From positions 15,053,001-15,117,000 of the forward strand of contig CM057482.1 of assembly GCA_030035585.1 (NCBI GenBank): 64,000 nt of DNA, in the 5' to 3' direction. Position numbers and translations under genes: made by a program. The stretch is from Dugong dugon (lineage: Eukaryota > Chordata > Mammalia > Sirenia > Dugongidae). The notes under the pieces are model-generated. The model ran no database searches. It had not been told where the DNA came from and worked only from the letters and a program-made list of their open reading frames with translations. Below, piece by piece: positions 21,257-31,880 of this stretch. How positions within the stretch are numbered: the first letter of the stretch is position 1; every line of letters starts with the position of its first letter.

Positions 21257-22242
21257 TTAGTATTTCTTGTAATTTTGGTTTGGTTTTTGCAAATTCCCTG
21301 AACTTCTGTTTATCTGGAAATGCCCTAATTTCACATCATATTTGAGAGACAGTTTTGATGGGTATATAACTCTTGGATGACAGTTATTTTCCTTCAAGAC
21401 TTTAAATATGTCATCCCATTGCCTTCTAGCCTGCATGGTTTCTGCTGAGTAGTCTGAGCTTATTCTAATTGACTCTCCTCTGTAGATGTCTTTTCTTTTA
21501 TCCCTAGCAGCTCTTAAAATTCTCTCTTTCTCTTTGGTTTTGGTAAATTTGATTGTAATATGTCTTGGTGACTTTCTTTTGGGATCTACCTTATGTGGGG
21601 TTTGATGAGCATCTTGGATAGATATCTTCTCATCTTTTATGATATCAGGGAAGTTTTCTGTCAACAAATCTTCAACAATTTTCTCTGTATTTTCTGTTAT
21701 CCCCCCCGTTCTGGTACTCCAATCACTCATAGGTTATTTCTCGATAGAGTCCCACATGACTGTTAGAGTTTCTCATTCTTTTTAATTCTTTTATCTGATT
21801 TTTCCTCAGATAAGTTGGCGTCAAGAGCTTTATCTTCAATGTCACTAATTCTAACTTCTACTGCCTCAATTCTGCTCCTGTGACTTTCTACTGAGTTGTC
21901 TAATTCTGAAATTTTATTGTTAATTTTCTGGGTTTCTGATTGCTGTCTCTCTGTGGATTCTTGCAGCCTATTAAATTTGCCATTATGTCCTTGAATAACT
22001 TTTTTAAGTTCCGCTACTACTGTGTCTGTATGTTGCCTGGCTGTTTCTGCATTCTGTCGAATTTCCTTTCTTATTTCTAGAAGAGTTCTGTATGTTAATC
22101 TTTTGTATTCTGTCTCTGGTAATTCCAAGAAGTACTCTTCCTCCAGAGAATTTATTGATTCTTTATTTTGGGAGCTTGCTGAAGCCATCATGGACTGCCT
22201 CTTTATGTGACTTGTTATTGACTGTTGTCTCTGAGCCATCAA
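21257..22242 (-). pseudogene. L1 ORF1 (coiled coil + RNA-binding domains), broken
   Basis: About 328 codons. The N-terminal 160 residues (MMAQRQQSITSHIK...) form a Glu/Gln/Lys-rich coiled coil with the conserved QKINNKISELDNSVESHRSR stretch. The C-terminal part contains ITENTEKIVEDLL, SPRHITIKFTKTKEKERIL (RRM and C-terminal-domain style) and AETMQARRQWDDIFKVLKE. Between the halves there are two in-frame stops (about 21763 and 21733) and a frame change in a run of seven G on the sense strand (near 21703). The intact protein would be the trimeric L1 RNA-binding chaperone. Confidence 0.9.
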
Positions 22243-23578
22243 TAATTTATTATAATTTTATTTTGTGTTTGCTTAGTGAGACCTAGCTTCTTATTTCGTT
22301 TTGTTTTGATATGCCCAAATAGGCTGCTCGTGTGCACTAGTTTGATTTTTGACACCTTTTGATCTGTAATGTCCTGTCACCAGGTAGTTGGTTCTGTAAC
22401 TAACTATGTGCACACTGGAGTTCGTTAAAATTTCCTATATGGGATCAGCTCGGGTGTGCAGGCAGTCGATCACCAAGTTTGTGATGCAGGCTGTCACCCC
22501 CAGTCCGAGAGAGGCATGGGTGATTGGTGCAGGCACTGGACTCTGGCTGTGGTAGGGGATCACGCACTGAGCCAGGAAGGGGGCCGACAGCTGCTTCTGA
22601 GAATCTGAAAGAAAAGCATGTCCCTATTCTCTAGGGTGAATAGGTAGGTGAGTTCTGCAGCCTGGCTAAGAGCGCCCCACTATGTTGGCTGCAAAGACTC
22701 AAGGGAACCACTTGTTTCTGAACTCCTGTAGCTGGTGACTAGGCACTTTAGGAGCTATCACCAGCCCTCAAGCCCCTGCTGCAGATGGATAAAATTGCCT
22801 ACTTGAGGGGCAGGGCTGTTTTGAGGATCACAAATCTGCCCGTTCACAGCTGAAGCAGTTGAAGTTAAACTTCAGATGTTTGCCCTGTTGTACTGTGGTA
22901 GTGAGGGCCAACGCCATTGAGATGGGTCCCCACAAGTCTATACAGGGGTGTATGGCCCTCAGAGTCTGTGGACCCCTGATTTCTATGGTCAGCAAAGGAG
23001 TTGTGCCGACCCTGTGCTCCTGGCCTAGGGGAGCCAGCAGCTTATTTGTTCCCTCTCCAAGGCCAGGAGAATGGGTCAGTGTGCCTTTTGGGATCTATTT
23101 CCGGCCCAGTGGACTCCTGATGCAGAGCGGGGAGGGAGGCGGTAAAAGGAGGAGAGGTTTTTCCCAAATGGGCTTTTTTTTTTAACTCGCTGAGAAAGGG
23201 TGCGTGCATGTACTTATCCTAGCCTCTTGGGAGCTGCTGCTCTTCACTGGTTCAGAGTGTGCAAGCAGAATCTTTGCTGCCGGGTCTCTCTCGATGTGGA
23301 AACCACTTCTCGAGGGTGCGCACAGCACAGCTGTTTGCCTGCTTCACCGCAGCCAGGCGTGGCTGTGTCTCTGCTGTGTCGCCCCTGAGGCTCTAGCGCT
23401 CCTCACCTCTTCCAAACGGTCTTCCTGTCTGGTATAACTCAGATGGATTTCTTAACCTTGCCTTGTTCAGGGCTGTCAGATGTTCACATAGAATCAAATC
23501 ACTTGTTTTTCCAGGTCTTTGTTGTAAGAGAGATATAGGAAGTGTCTAACTAGTCCGCCATGTTGACCACGCCTCCTC
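22243..23578 (-). promoter_or_regulatory. L1 5' UTR / promoter
   Basis: On the sense strand it opens GAGGCGTGGTCAACATGGCGGACTAG (given in two parts: 23577-23565 and 23564-23552), with an ATGGCGG core like the YY1 site of other L1 promoters. It is GC-rich with T/G tracts and no tandem monomers, and it differs from the 5' UTR of the plus-strand L1 at 2906-4802 apart from the ATGGCG start. Confidence 0.7.
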
Positions 23579-23580
23579 AA

Positions 23581-23590
23581 AAGTACTTTC
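23581..23590. repeat. Target-site duplication, right, of the full-length minus-strand L1
   Basis: AAGTACTTTC, the partner of 15935-15944. The two bases before it (AA) do not match the left copy. Confidence 0.75.
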
Positions 23591-23849
23591 GAAGACACCC
23601 TTTACCACACCCGTAATTGATAGATCAACCTCAAATTGTTCTTATTTGTTCATTAAAATAAGTCCCCCAAGGGCTCACCAGGCAACACTTTATTAGCCTG
23701 GATTGAGTTATATATTTTAAAGTAATGAAACTACATTATTTTAAAATTATTTTTTAATGTGGACTTTCCAGTCTTTGACTGCCCTTTCTGATAGGTCTGA
23801 ATTAGTGAGTTTTAATTGTGTGTAAAGAAGCAATAAAATGATCATTACT

Positions 23850-24060
23850 GAAATGATGGGGTGCTTAATGTACGGCGGGCACTGTGCTGGGCACAGGACA
23901 TGCATTGTCCCACTTGTCATCACCAAGTCCTTCACAGACAAGGACCTCACACTCTGAGGGATTAAAAGCCTTGCCCAGGATCTCTCAGCTAATGAATGGT
24001 GGGACCAGGAGTCAAGCCCAATCCTATTATCTCCAAGGCCACACTCATTCCACAACACCC
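23850..24060 (-). repeat. MIR SINE
   Basis: Inverse MIR with GGGCACTGTGCTGGGCACAGG, CACACTCTGAGGGATTAAAAGCCTTGCCCAGG and CAGCTAATGAATGGTGGGACC. Confidence 0.75.
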
Positions 24061-24129
24061 ATCGAACACAGCCAAGGTATGGGCATTGTGTGGTGCTGAG
24101 TGAGGTTGAGTCTTCTGGCTCAGAAGATC

Positions 24130-25150
24130 TGTACAGTGCAGTGAGTTACTTAATATGGCCCTTTTAGCCATGGTCTAGTGACTCCCATAAAATGATTGGA
24201 TGGGACTATGCAAATACGTTGTTTGTGGCCCACCAAGGAGATTGGACAGCCTGCTAATAATGCAAATAAGATGCATGGAACACTTGTAGGGTGGGACCAT
24301 GCAAATAAGGTGTATGAAACCCTAATGAGGGGATTGGTCAGTTTTGCCATCCCATTAGGCTTAAAGGGAACCAATTCCAGGGGTGGGAAGGGAACCTCAT
24401 TATCATCGAGAAAAAGAACCAGCAGCAGAGTGTGTCTTTTGGATCCTGGGTCCCTGCACTGAAAGCCTCCTAGACCCAGGAGATAGAGCTACAACACCAG
24501 AGAAGGTGCTAGATGGCGAGAAGTGGCGGCAAACATGGCAGAGTCCAGTGGCAGAGAAGTGACCAAAGCAGAACCAGGAGACTCTTGAGAGATGGTGCAG
24601 TGGACTTACCGGCTCTCAGAGTGAGGCAGCTATAGTGGATGTGCTGACCCACGGAGTGAGAGAGCTGAGCACCTTTGGGCAGAGGCTTACTGAGAGAGTG
24701 GGGCACCTCAGGGTACTTATTGGTGAAACTAAGGATCTTTGTAGTATTTTCCTGAGCAGGGCAGAGGCCAGGCCAAGGGGCTGAGGGGCCGAGGGGCTGA
24801 AGGGCCTAGAGCCGAGAGAGAGCCCTGACTGTGGGCACAGCCAAAAAGCTGTCCTGATGGAAGAACTGTATCCTGAGTCGTTCCTGATCCTGAATTGTAA
24901 CCTGTTACTTCCCTAATAAACCCATGACCGTTAGTGTAGTCTGTGAGTTCTTTGTGCCCACTGTAATGAATTACTGAATCCAGCAGAGAAGCAGAGTGCC
25001 TGGGAGGGATGGCTGTTGTCAGAGTTTGTAAAAAGGTTGGAGGGTAGAAGTGTGTCTGACCTCCACCTCATAGCAGTCTGCCTTGGCCTAATGTTGATCT
25101 TGATTCTCTCTCCTCCTCCTTGTGAAGTTAAACGAGGAGGTCTGACACCG
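24130..25150 (+). mobile_element. ERV LTR, copy A (octamer-rich family)
   Basis: The U3-like part has three exact ATGCAAAT octamers (24208-24215, 24260-24267, 24299-24306) and a GGGGATTGGTCAG inverse CCAAT box near 24333. Downstream are a polyadenylation signal AATAAA (24915-24920) and GTCTGTGAGTTCT and GTCTGACCTCCACCTCAT blocks. The last two blocks and the octamer/CCAAT arrangement recur in inverse orientation at 28395-29440. Edges are approximate because no clear 4-6 bp duplication was found. Confidence 0.7.
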
Positions 25151-26739
25151 CCACTGTGCCATCTTTACAACCTGGGATAAGAAAAAGAAGAGAGAAATCA
25201 AGACACAACATGGCACACTTAGGACTCCCCGTCGTTTATTCGCTCAGGATGGACCACCTCTGTGTGCCAGGCAGTGGCACCCCTAAATGCCAGGTGAACA
25301 TGCAAAGGTGACTAAGAGGTGGAGATGTGGTTCCTTCTCACATCTCCTGGGTGGTGATCAGTGCGTGTCAGACAATCATGGGGGGAGGGGTCTAGGTTCT
25401 ACGTCGGTAGCCAATGACCTTATAAATAGAAGCAACAGGGTACTACAAGTTGGGGACCCCAAAGGAAGGTGAAGAAATTGAAACAGAGGCAGAGAAGGTT
25501 CAGCCAGGCTGCTTCATCTACCCCCACAACACATGAGCGTCTCCTTCCCACTGAGTCTTGGAGGATCTGATGTTTGTTTTATTATTATTCCAAGCCAGTA
25601 TTCACTCTAGAAGGGACCTTAACCATAATGAAATACAACCCTTTCATTTTACAGATGGGGAAACCAAGTCTCTGAGAGCTTTCTGTCAAAGTGGCAAAGG
25701 TAGCAAGTCTTGGTGACCAGGAACATAAATCACAGCAGTTCTTCATACCCATTTTGTTTCAGTGCACCTCCCATGACCATGTTAAAATGGATTACACCCC
25801 CAAATAACTGGATTTTTATCCTACTTGATTCCACTGTGGCAGAACCAAGGAAAATGAAGGACTCTCAGGGATTTATCTGAAATTCCCACTCCAAGCCCAT
25901 CTGGGCTCTAGGTCCACTCAACACTGTCTCCTACAGCTATCCTTGTCCAGACATGGGGCTGTGTGGTCCTGCAGGCTGGCGGGACCCACACCAGCAAAGC
26001 TGTCTCAAGGCATGGTCCCAGCGATGTCTTCTCTCGGGACTCATAGAAGGATTTGTGGCCACAAGAGTTGAAATCAAAGAGCCTTCTAATTATCTAGAAA
26101 ATTCAATTCCCCAGAATGTGCCAGGAAATCAATTTCTGCTATGGAGTCCTTTCATCAGGTAGCATTGAGGCACCTTTTGTGCATGTAATCTTTTATTCAA
26201 ATGTCGCCTCTATAAAGGGACCTGTAAGAAACACCGGCTCAAGTTCTCTTGTCCTCATTTCCACTCCTACTGGACAGTGGTCACAGGAAAGTAGAGATCA
26301 TTCCCATTTTACAAAAAGAGAAACTGAGGCAGAGAGAAGGGTGCAGTTAATTGCTGATCCTGGACTGCACAGGTGGCAAGCCGGGAAAGGAGTGCTGGCA
26401 GGGCAACCTGCAGGGACTGGCCCCAGGGAAGCCCTGTTTGTCACCTGAGGGGCCAGAGGCACCACTTAACCTGGCCTTGCAAATTAGAACCAGCCGAGCT
26501 GCTCCCAAGACACCCAAGTCGGTGAAATGTGAGCATGTGAGCAAGCTTTTAAATAATCATGATTCTTTCTGTTCCAACAGTTGACTCAGATACAAGGCAA
26601 CCCATTTTGTTGGGATGCTCTGTGATCCTCTGTCTACTCTTCCAGTCTTGTTGACTCTGGAATGAAAGGTGCTGTCCTTGGGGCATAAGGACTTCCACCA
26701 GGGAGTCGGGGAGAGACATCGTCTGTTAAAGTAGAAAGG
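25151..26739. other. Mostly single-copy sequence
   Basis: Weak inverse MIR remnants near 25610-25700 and 26290-26345 (AAACTGAGGCAGAGAG). No supported exon. Confidence 0.4.
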
Positions 26740-26955
26740 GCACACCGTCTGGATACCTGGATTTTAATTCCAAATTCCTTTGTTTACTAGCTGTGTAACT
26801 CCTCTGAGCCTCAGTTTCTGCCTCTGTAAATTGGGAATAGTAAGAATAACTCTCCCCATGGTGTTATCGGTGTATCAAATGAAATACTAAACATGGCTGT
26901 GTTTTGTAGACTGTAAAGCAATGTATAAACATTAGCTATATTGATCATTATTTTT
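26740..26955 (+). repeat. MIR SINE
   Basis: Plus-strand MIR: GGATTTTAATTCCAAATTCC, then AGCTGTGTAACTCCTCTGAGCCTCAGTTTCTGCCTCTGTAAA in outline, then AAAGCAATGTATAAACATTAGC. Confidence 0.85.
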
Positions 26956-27443
26956 CAATATGTCCTAAAGGAGATGGGAGAAGGGAGAGAAGTAGAATTG
27001 GGGAATTTGGCTTTCTCCAATCTCATCACATTATAGTGAGGATACTTGCCCCAAGTCTCAGAGAGAAGGAAGCAGGATTTGGGTGGGGTTGAGAGGGTGG
27101 GTGGGGAGCTAGGGGGTTGTCCTATTACGGCCCAGGGACAGGACTATGATGAGACCCAAGAGGAGCCCAGGAGGGAGTAATGGGGGGCAGTGGGCAGCGA
27201 GGTTGGGAGAGGAGGCCAAGCCAGGCCGGCTGGGCAGCAGCTCGGACGCTGGGCTGAGGAGTCAGCCCTGTTGTTTGGGGGAAGCACCAGACCCGTTCAA
27301 CACAACCTGAGTTGGGGGCTCTGCGTACAAAGACACACAGTGGTGCCAATCACTCCTGAGATGTGGTTTCTACTTTGGAGACACGATCAGATAAACATAA
27401 AATGCTGCTGTCGGACTGTCCCAGACCAGCAGTTAAAGAGGTG

Positions 27444-27472
27444 GATGGGGGGCGGGGGTGGGGGTGGGGGAG
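27444..27472 (+). repeat. G-rich tract, G-quadruplex candidate
   Basis: Four or more G-tracts of at least four G (GGGGGGCGGGGGTGGGGGTG core). Confidence 0.75.
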
Positions 27473-27977
27473 AAAGGCAGAGTTCTTCAAGGAAAAAAAA
27501 AAAGAACACTTCATTCCCCAAGATTGCCATCACTGAAACAATGCCCGGTCACTTTTGGGTAGAGTTTAGGAAACACGGGGCAGGGAGGCAGGGTGTGCAT
27601 GCCTACATGGGCACCACATTTACACACATCCCTCAAAGGCGAGTTTACCTCTAAAAAGGCCCGAAGCATTCTGCTAACAGGCCTTGACTCATTTTTCCCT
27701 CCCACAAGGAGGAAATGAAGAGTCAGCAATAGATAGTTGAATTCATACGTAGGTGGATCTTGGGGGCCCTGTCTACCCTCCCTTCTATCAAATATTTCCC
27801 TCTTTGGTCTCTCTCACTGCCTTACATTTCACCGTTACAGATTAATTCCTTTGGTTATTCAGTCTCCAAGACTTCTCTATGCAAATGCAAAAATTTCTGG
27901 TAGAGGCAACAGATAAGCCTGGACTGTGAGCCAACTCAGGCAACTGGGACCCAGGATTGGTTACGTATGGGTGGTGG

Positions 27978-28176
27978 TGTTGTTTCTGGGTGCAGTTGAG
28001 TAGATTTTGACCCAGAGCAACCCCGTGTGACAGAGTAGAACTGCCCCAAAGAGTTTTCTTGGCTGTAATCTTTATGGGAGCAGATCCCCAGTCTTTCTTC
28101 CACAGAGCTGTTGGGTGGGTTTGAACTTCAGCCTTTTGGTTAGCAGCTGAGCACTTAACTCTTGTACCACCAGGGC
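27978..28176 (-). mobile_element. AfroSINE, inverse, long subtype
   Basis: The middle GGCTGTAATCTTTATGGGAGC and the inverse head TTGGTTAGCAGCTGAGC ... CACCAGGGC are present. Confidence 0.9.
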
Positions 28177-28204
28177 ATGAGGGGCCAAAAGGGTTGAGAG
28201 AAGG

Positions 28205-28290
28205 CGAGGGTTAGAGATTATTGTCTCCATTTTACAGAAGAGGAAACTGAGACTTAGAGATATAAAGAAAGCAAGTGACAGTCTTACTTT
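28205..28290 (-). repeat. MIR fragment
   Basis: CTCCATTTTACAGAAGAGGAAACTGAG core. Confidence 0.65.
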
Positions 28291-28394
28291 CTCACCCAAA
28301 ATTGTTTATCTCCTTCAGAGTACATTCAAGGGCCACTCCAAGCTCTTTGTTTCAGAGAAAAGAATCATTCTTTGCCTTTCCCACTTGTGAAAAT

Positions 28395-29440
28395 GTGGGA
28401 GTAGTAGCGTCGGAACCTGCCTAACTTAAGGGGGGATAATGAGAGTCAAGATCAGCCCAGAGCTGATTCCCATGAGGTGGAGGTCAGACATACCTCCACT
28501 TTCCAATCTTTTCACCAGTTCTGACACCAGCTGTCTGTCCCACAGCACTCTACTTCTCGGCTGCGTTTGATAATCCACGGCAGTGGACACACAGAACTCA
28601 CAGACCATACTTCAGTTAAGTGGTTTATTAAGGAAGCAACAGGGTACAACTTGGGATCAAGATCAACAGGCTACAACTAGGGATTAGGATCAACAGGGTT
28701 CAACTCGGGATCAGGATCAGGATCAGGAAGCATATAGGCAAAGTCTCCCTTCTTCGGTGTAGGACAGCTCTCTCAGCTCCTCTTGGCCATGCAGGCCTCC
28801 TCTCAGCCTCCTGAGGACAGGCTTCCCTTGGCCCCCTCAGGATAGGCTCCTCTTGGCCCTGTCATCTGTCACCACTGACTCTGCTGCAGGGTCCCTTCCA
28901 GGCCTGTCGTTGTCCTCAGTGTTACAGCCCTTGACCTGTGTTACAGCTCTTTTAGGAGGTTCCTTGCCTCCTCTCTCTCTCTGCTTCTTCTCTCTTTTTT
29001 CTTTCTTCTGCTATTATTCCTGCTTCTTTCTGAGAAACCTCTGTGGAGCTGGCTGCATCTATACACAACTCCTTGTCAATTTCAAGGCATAGCCCTTCCC
29101 AGCTGGGTGACACAAACTGACCAATCCCCTCCTGATAGGTCACAGACACTTCCTTTGCATAGTAGGCTACAGACACTTCATTTGCATGATTTATAATCTC
29201 TTCATTTGCATAGCACATTGACCAATCCCTGCAAAGCGCATACCAGTCACAGGGCAGGCAGCAGCTCAGGACCAGACAAAAAGTATCAAACCATCCTTGT
29301 TTACAGCTTACCCAGGAACTGTCAGTCAACCTGGACAATAGTAACAAACCTTCTAGGGTAGAAAACTTGGGTAAAGGTAACTTCCCAGGGCTTAGGGGGA
29401 AAATTTCTTAAGGTGTTTTTCCAAAAAAGCCAAGGCAAAA
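28395..29440 (-). mobile_element. ERV LTR, copy B (same family as 24130-25150)
   Basis: Read on the minus strand, the order matches copy A. Octamers ATGCAAAT are at 29211-29204 and 29187-29180, a one-base variant at 29160-29153, then GGGGATTGGTCAG near 29130. A tandem-repeat tract follows, then the AATAAA signal (28629-28624), GGTCTGTGAGTTCTG (28608 area) and GTCTGACCTCCACCTCATG (about 28488-28470). The edges are approximate. Confidence 0.7.
28645..28735 (-). repeat. Tandem repeats inside LTR copy B
   Basis: Roughly 31-33 bp units built of a CAACAGGGTACAACTTGGGAT-like piece (about 28645, 28667 and 28693) ending in a GGATCA triplet array (28708-28729). Copy A has one related unit near 24885-24906, so unit number differs between family members. 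Confidence 0.7.
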
Positions 29441-29867
29441 GACCACATAAAGCAACTCATTTCATCACGCCACTCATACCTTCAACACAGCTCATGGCGT
29501 GCAGGCATTATGTGGTCCCTCCATTGTCACCTGTCCTGATAGCCATTCATGAGCTGGACAGTATCTGTGACTTGTGTGCCTAGTACTAAATCATTAACTG
29601 GGCTGTTAATGTGTGCTGTCTCTTTCTCTGGAATTTGAACAGAGATTCTGAGGGACATTGCAACTCAAAGGTCCAGTAGACTCAAGGGTGAGGTTGCCAT
29701 TACATGGCTGTAAACATCCCCAGGTTCTGAGTAAGGAGAGACTCGAGAAGCTGAACAGACAGAGAATAAGCGACAGAGACACAAAGAGAGCCACAAGAAG
29801 AGAGATAAACAAAGCAGAGTTCCAGAGCTGCCTGATCCAGGAAGATGCCCACGCCTACAATAGTTGT

Positions 29868-30310
29868 TAGCTGCCATTGAGTCAACTCTGACTCATGGTG
29901 ACCATATATACCACCGAACAAAACGTTGCCTGGTCCTGCATCATCCTCACAATTACCAGCATGTCTGATCCATCATTGTGGCCATTGTGCCAAGCCATCT
30001 CACTGAGAGTCTCCCTTGCCTTCACTGGTCCTATACTTTATCAAACATGATGTCCTCCTCCAGTGATTGAACCCTCCCAATAACGTGTCCAAAGCAAGCA
30101 AGTCAGACAGTGTTCCACTGTGATGCATAGAGTTTTCATTGGCTGATTTTGGAAGTAGAGCTCCAGGCCTTTCTTCCTAGTCTGTCTTAGTCTGATGCTC
30201 TGTTGAAACCTGTCCACCATGGATGACCCTACTGGTATTAGAAATACTGGTGGCATATCCTCCAGCATCACAGCAACATGTAAGCCACCACAGTACGACA
30301 AACTGATAGG
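29868..30310 (-). mobile_element. RTE/BovB-clade LINE fragment carrying the SINE body sequence
   Basis: The left part (29868-30110) is the inverse of the RTE 3' coding end and tail, similar to 44795-45081. It has TGCATCATCCTCACAAT and GTCCTCCTCCAGTGATTG near 29937 and 30050. The right part (30115-30310) matches the body of the tRNA-Gly-headed SINEs: TTTTCATTGGCTGATTTT and GGCCTTTCTTCCTAGTCTGTCTTAGT, also seen at 50047-50106. The left terminus is GTTGTTAGCTGCCATTGAGTC, the common 3' end of this LINE and of the SINEs. Confidence 0.75.
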
Positions 30311-30663
30311 CAGGTAGTGCTCCTAGAGTGGGGACTCCAAAATGTCTGCTCAGTGGGATTTCAGAATTGCTATGGAGCAGTGTCTGCTGAGGTGTGTCTC
30401 CTATTTTTCCTCTTTGCAATTGAGAGTGCTTATTGCCATTATCTTGTTCTTGTTGCACTACTGAATATTGAATGTTGGCAGGAGGTAGTAATGTAAATTC
30501 TTAGGTCATAAGTCCCTGGGTCAAGGGGGGCCATATCTGTATGTGATACAGAGGTTATTGCACATCACTCCTGATGTAGAGATCACAACAACCACCCTGA
30601 GAGCCTGCACCTTGAGCTCAATGCTGTGACTGTGGATTTAGGGAGCTGTCTCCCTTGGGGAAA

Positions 30664-30840
30664 GGAGCCCTGATGGTGCAGTGGTTAAGCACTTGGTTGT
30701 TAATCAAAAGGTTGGTGGTTCGAACCCACACAGTGGCTCTGCAGAAGAAAAGACCAGGCAATCTGCCCCTGTAAAGATTACAGCCGAGAAAACCCTATGG
30801 GGAAGTATTACTCTGTCACATGTTTCGATGGGGCTGTAGT
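30664..30840 (+). mobile_element. AfroSINE
   Basis: GGAGCCCTGATGGTGCAGTGGTTAAGC head, GGTTGGTGGTTCGAACCCAC B box, CTGTAAAGATTACAGCC middle; the 3' end has decayed. Confidence 0.9.
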
Positions 30841-31029
30841 CTCCATCTGGCCAATGAGTGGTGAGCGGAAGATTTAATGGTCTGTTTGAAGCCCTTAATC
30901 TCTCCTGTCCTGTGCATCACATGATGCCAGCAGCATTCAAGATGGTGGTTGCTCCCTCAGCCTGGATCCCGGAGAGAGGAACTGTGGAGCAGTGCCCCAG
31001 ACAACCATGTCCACAAAATAGACCTTAGT

Positions 31030-31662
31030 TGCTGTGGGTTGAATTGTGTCCCCTAAAAAGATATGTTCAAGTCCTAACCCCTGGTACCTGTGAATGTGAT
31101 CTTATTTGGAAATAGGGTTTTTTGCTGATGTAATCAATTTAAGATCAGGTCATACTGGGTTAGGGTGGGCCCTAAACTCAGTGACTGGTGCCCTTATAAG
31201 AAGAGGGACACTGGGACACAGACACACAGAGCAAAGATGGCCATGTGAAGATGCAGGTAGAAATTGGACTGACGCAGCTGCAAGCCGAGGAATGCCAAGA
31301 ATTGCCAGGAGCCATCAGAAGCTAGGAGAGAGGCGTGGAATGGTTTCTCCCTCAGTGTCTCCAGAAGGAACTGACCCTCTTGACACCTTGATTGGACTTC
31401 TAGCCCCCAGAACTGTGACAGGATGCATTTTGTTGTTTTAAGCCACCAAGTTTGTGGTGATTTGTTATGGCAGTCCATGGGTGGTGTAAACAGTTAACAT
31501 GCTTAGCTGCTAACCTAAGGTTGGTGGTTCCAGTCCTTGCAGAGGTGCCTTGGAAGAAAGGCCTGGTGATCTAGTTCCAAAAAATCAGCCATTGGAAATC
31601 TGATGGAGCAGAGTTCTACTCTTATGCACATGGTGGCAACTGGAGTTTAGGGAACTAAGACA
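31030..31662 (+). mobile_element. MaLR (MLT1-type) LTR split by a SINE
   Basis: Starts TGCTGTGGGTTGAATTGTGTCCCC and continues with GTGATCTTATTTGGAAATAGGG, AGATCAGGTCATACTGGG and CCTTATAAGAAGAGGGACA. The final CCACCAAGTTTGTGGTGATTTGTTATGGCAG is interrupted by an AfroSINE (31471-31645), and the terminus TAGGGAACTAAGACA resumes after it. Flanks TTAGT (31025-31029) and TTTGT (31663-31667) match at four of five positions. Confidence 0.8.
31471..31645 (+). mobile_element. AfroSINE nested in the MaLR LTR
   Basis: GGGTGGTGTAAACAGTTAACATGC head and AGAAAGGCCTGGTGATCTAGTTCC middle; the 3' end is internally shortened. Confidence 0.85.
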
Positions 31663-31739
31663 TTTGTCAAAGTGGTTCTTTGCTACCAGGGCCCACCCTG
31701 GCCTGTTCTGACCAGCGCTTCGAACCATTTCCTTCTGGT

Positions 31740-31880
31740 TGGAACCTCTGCTGAGAATTTGCATTTCCACCCTAGATATACTGAATCAGAATCTCAATGT
31801 TAACAAGATCTCCAGGCGATTCTTATGTATAACTTCCTGGGAACTTGTTAGAAATGTAAATTCTCGGCAGGGGTTCTAAC
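31740..31880. repeat. MER5-like hAT DNA transposon remnant
   Basis: ACTGAATCAGAATCTC, TTAACAAGATCTCCAGGCGATTC and CTTGTTAGAAATGTAAATTCTC are hallmark MER5-type phrases. Confidence 0.55.

Larger units (their letters stand above)
15945..23578 (-). mobile_element. Full-length L1 LINE (7.6 kb), inactivated
   Basis: A complete L1 read on the minus strand: 5' UTR (23578-22243), ORF1 (22242-21257), spacer (21256-20777), ORF2 (20776-16954), 3' UTR (16953-15945) and a degenerate A-tail. A 10-bp direct repeat, AAGTACTTTC, brackets it. Domain order and nearly all of both proteins are readable, but there are at least three stops or shifts in ORF1 and about seven in ORF2, so it is not autonomous now. The degree of preservation suggests a moderately young insertion compared with the fragment at 1-1012. 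Confidence 0.92.
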
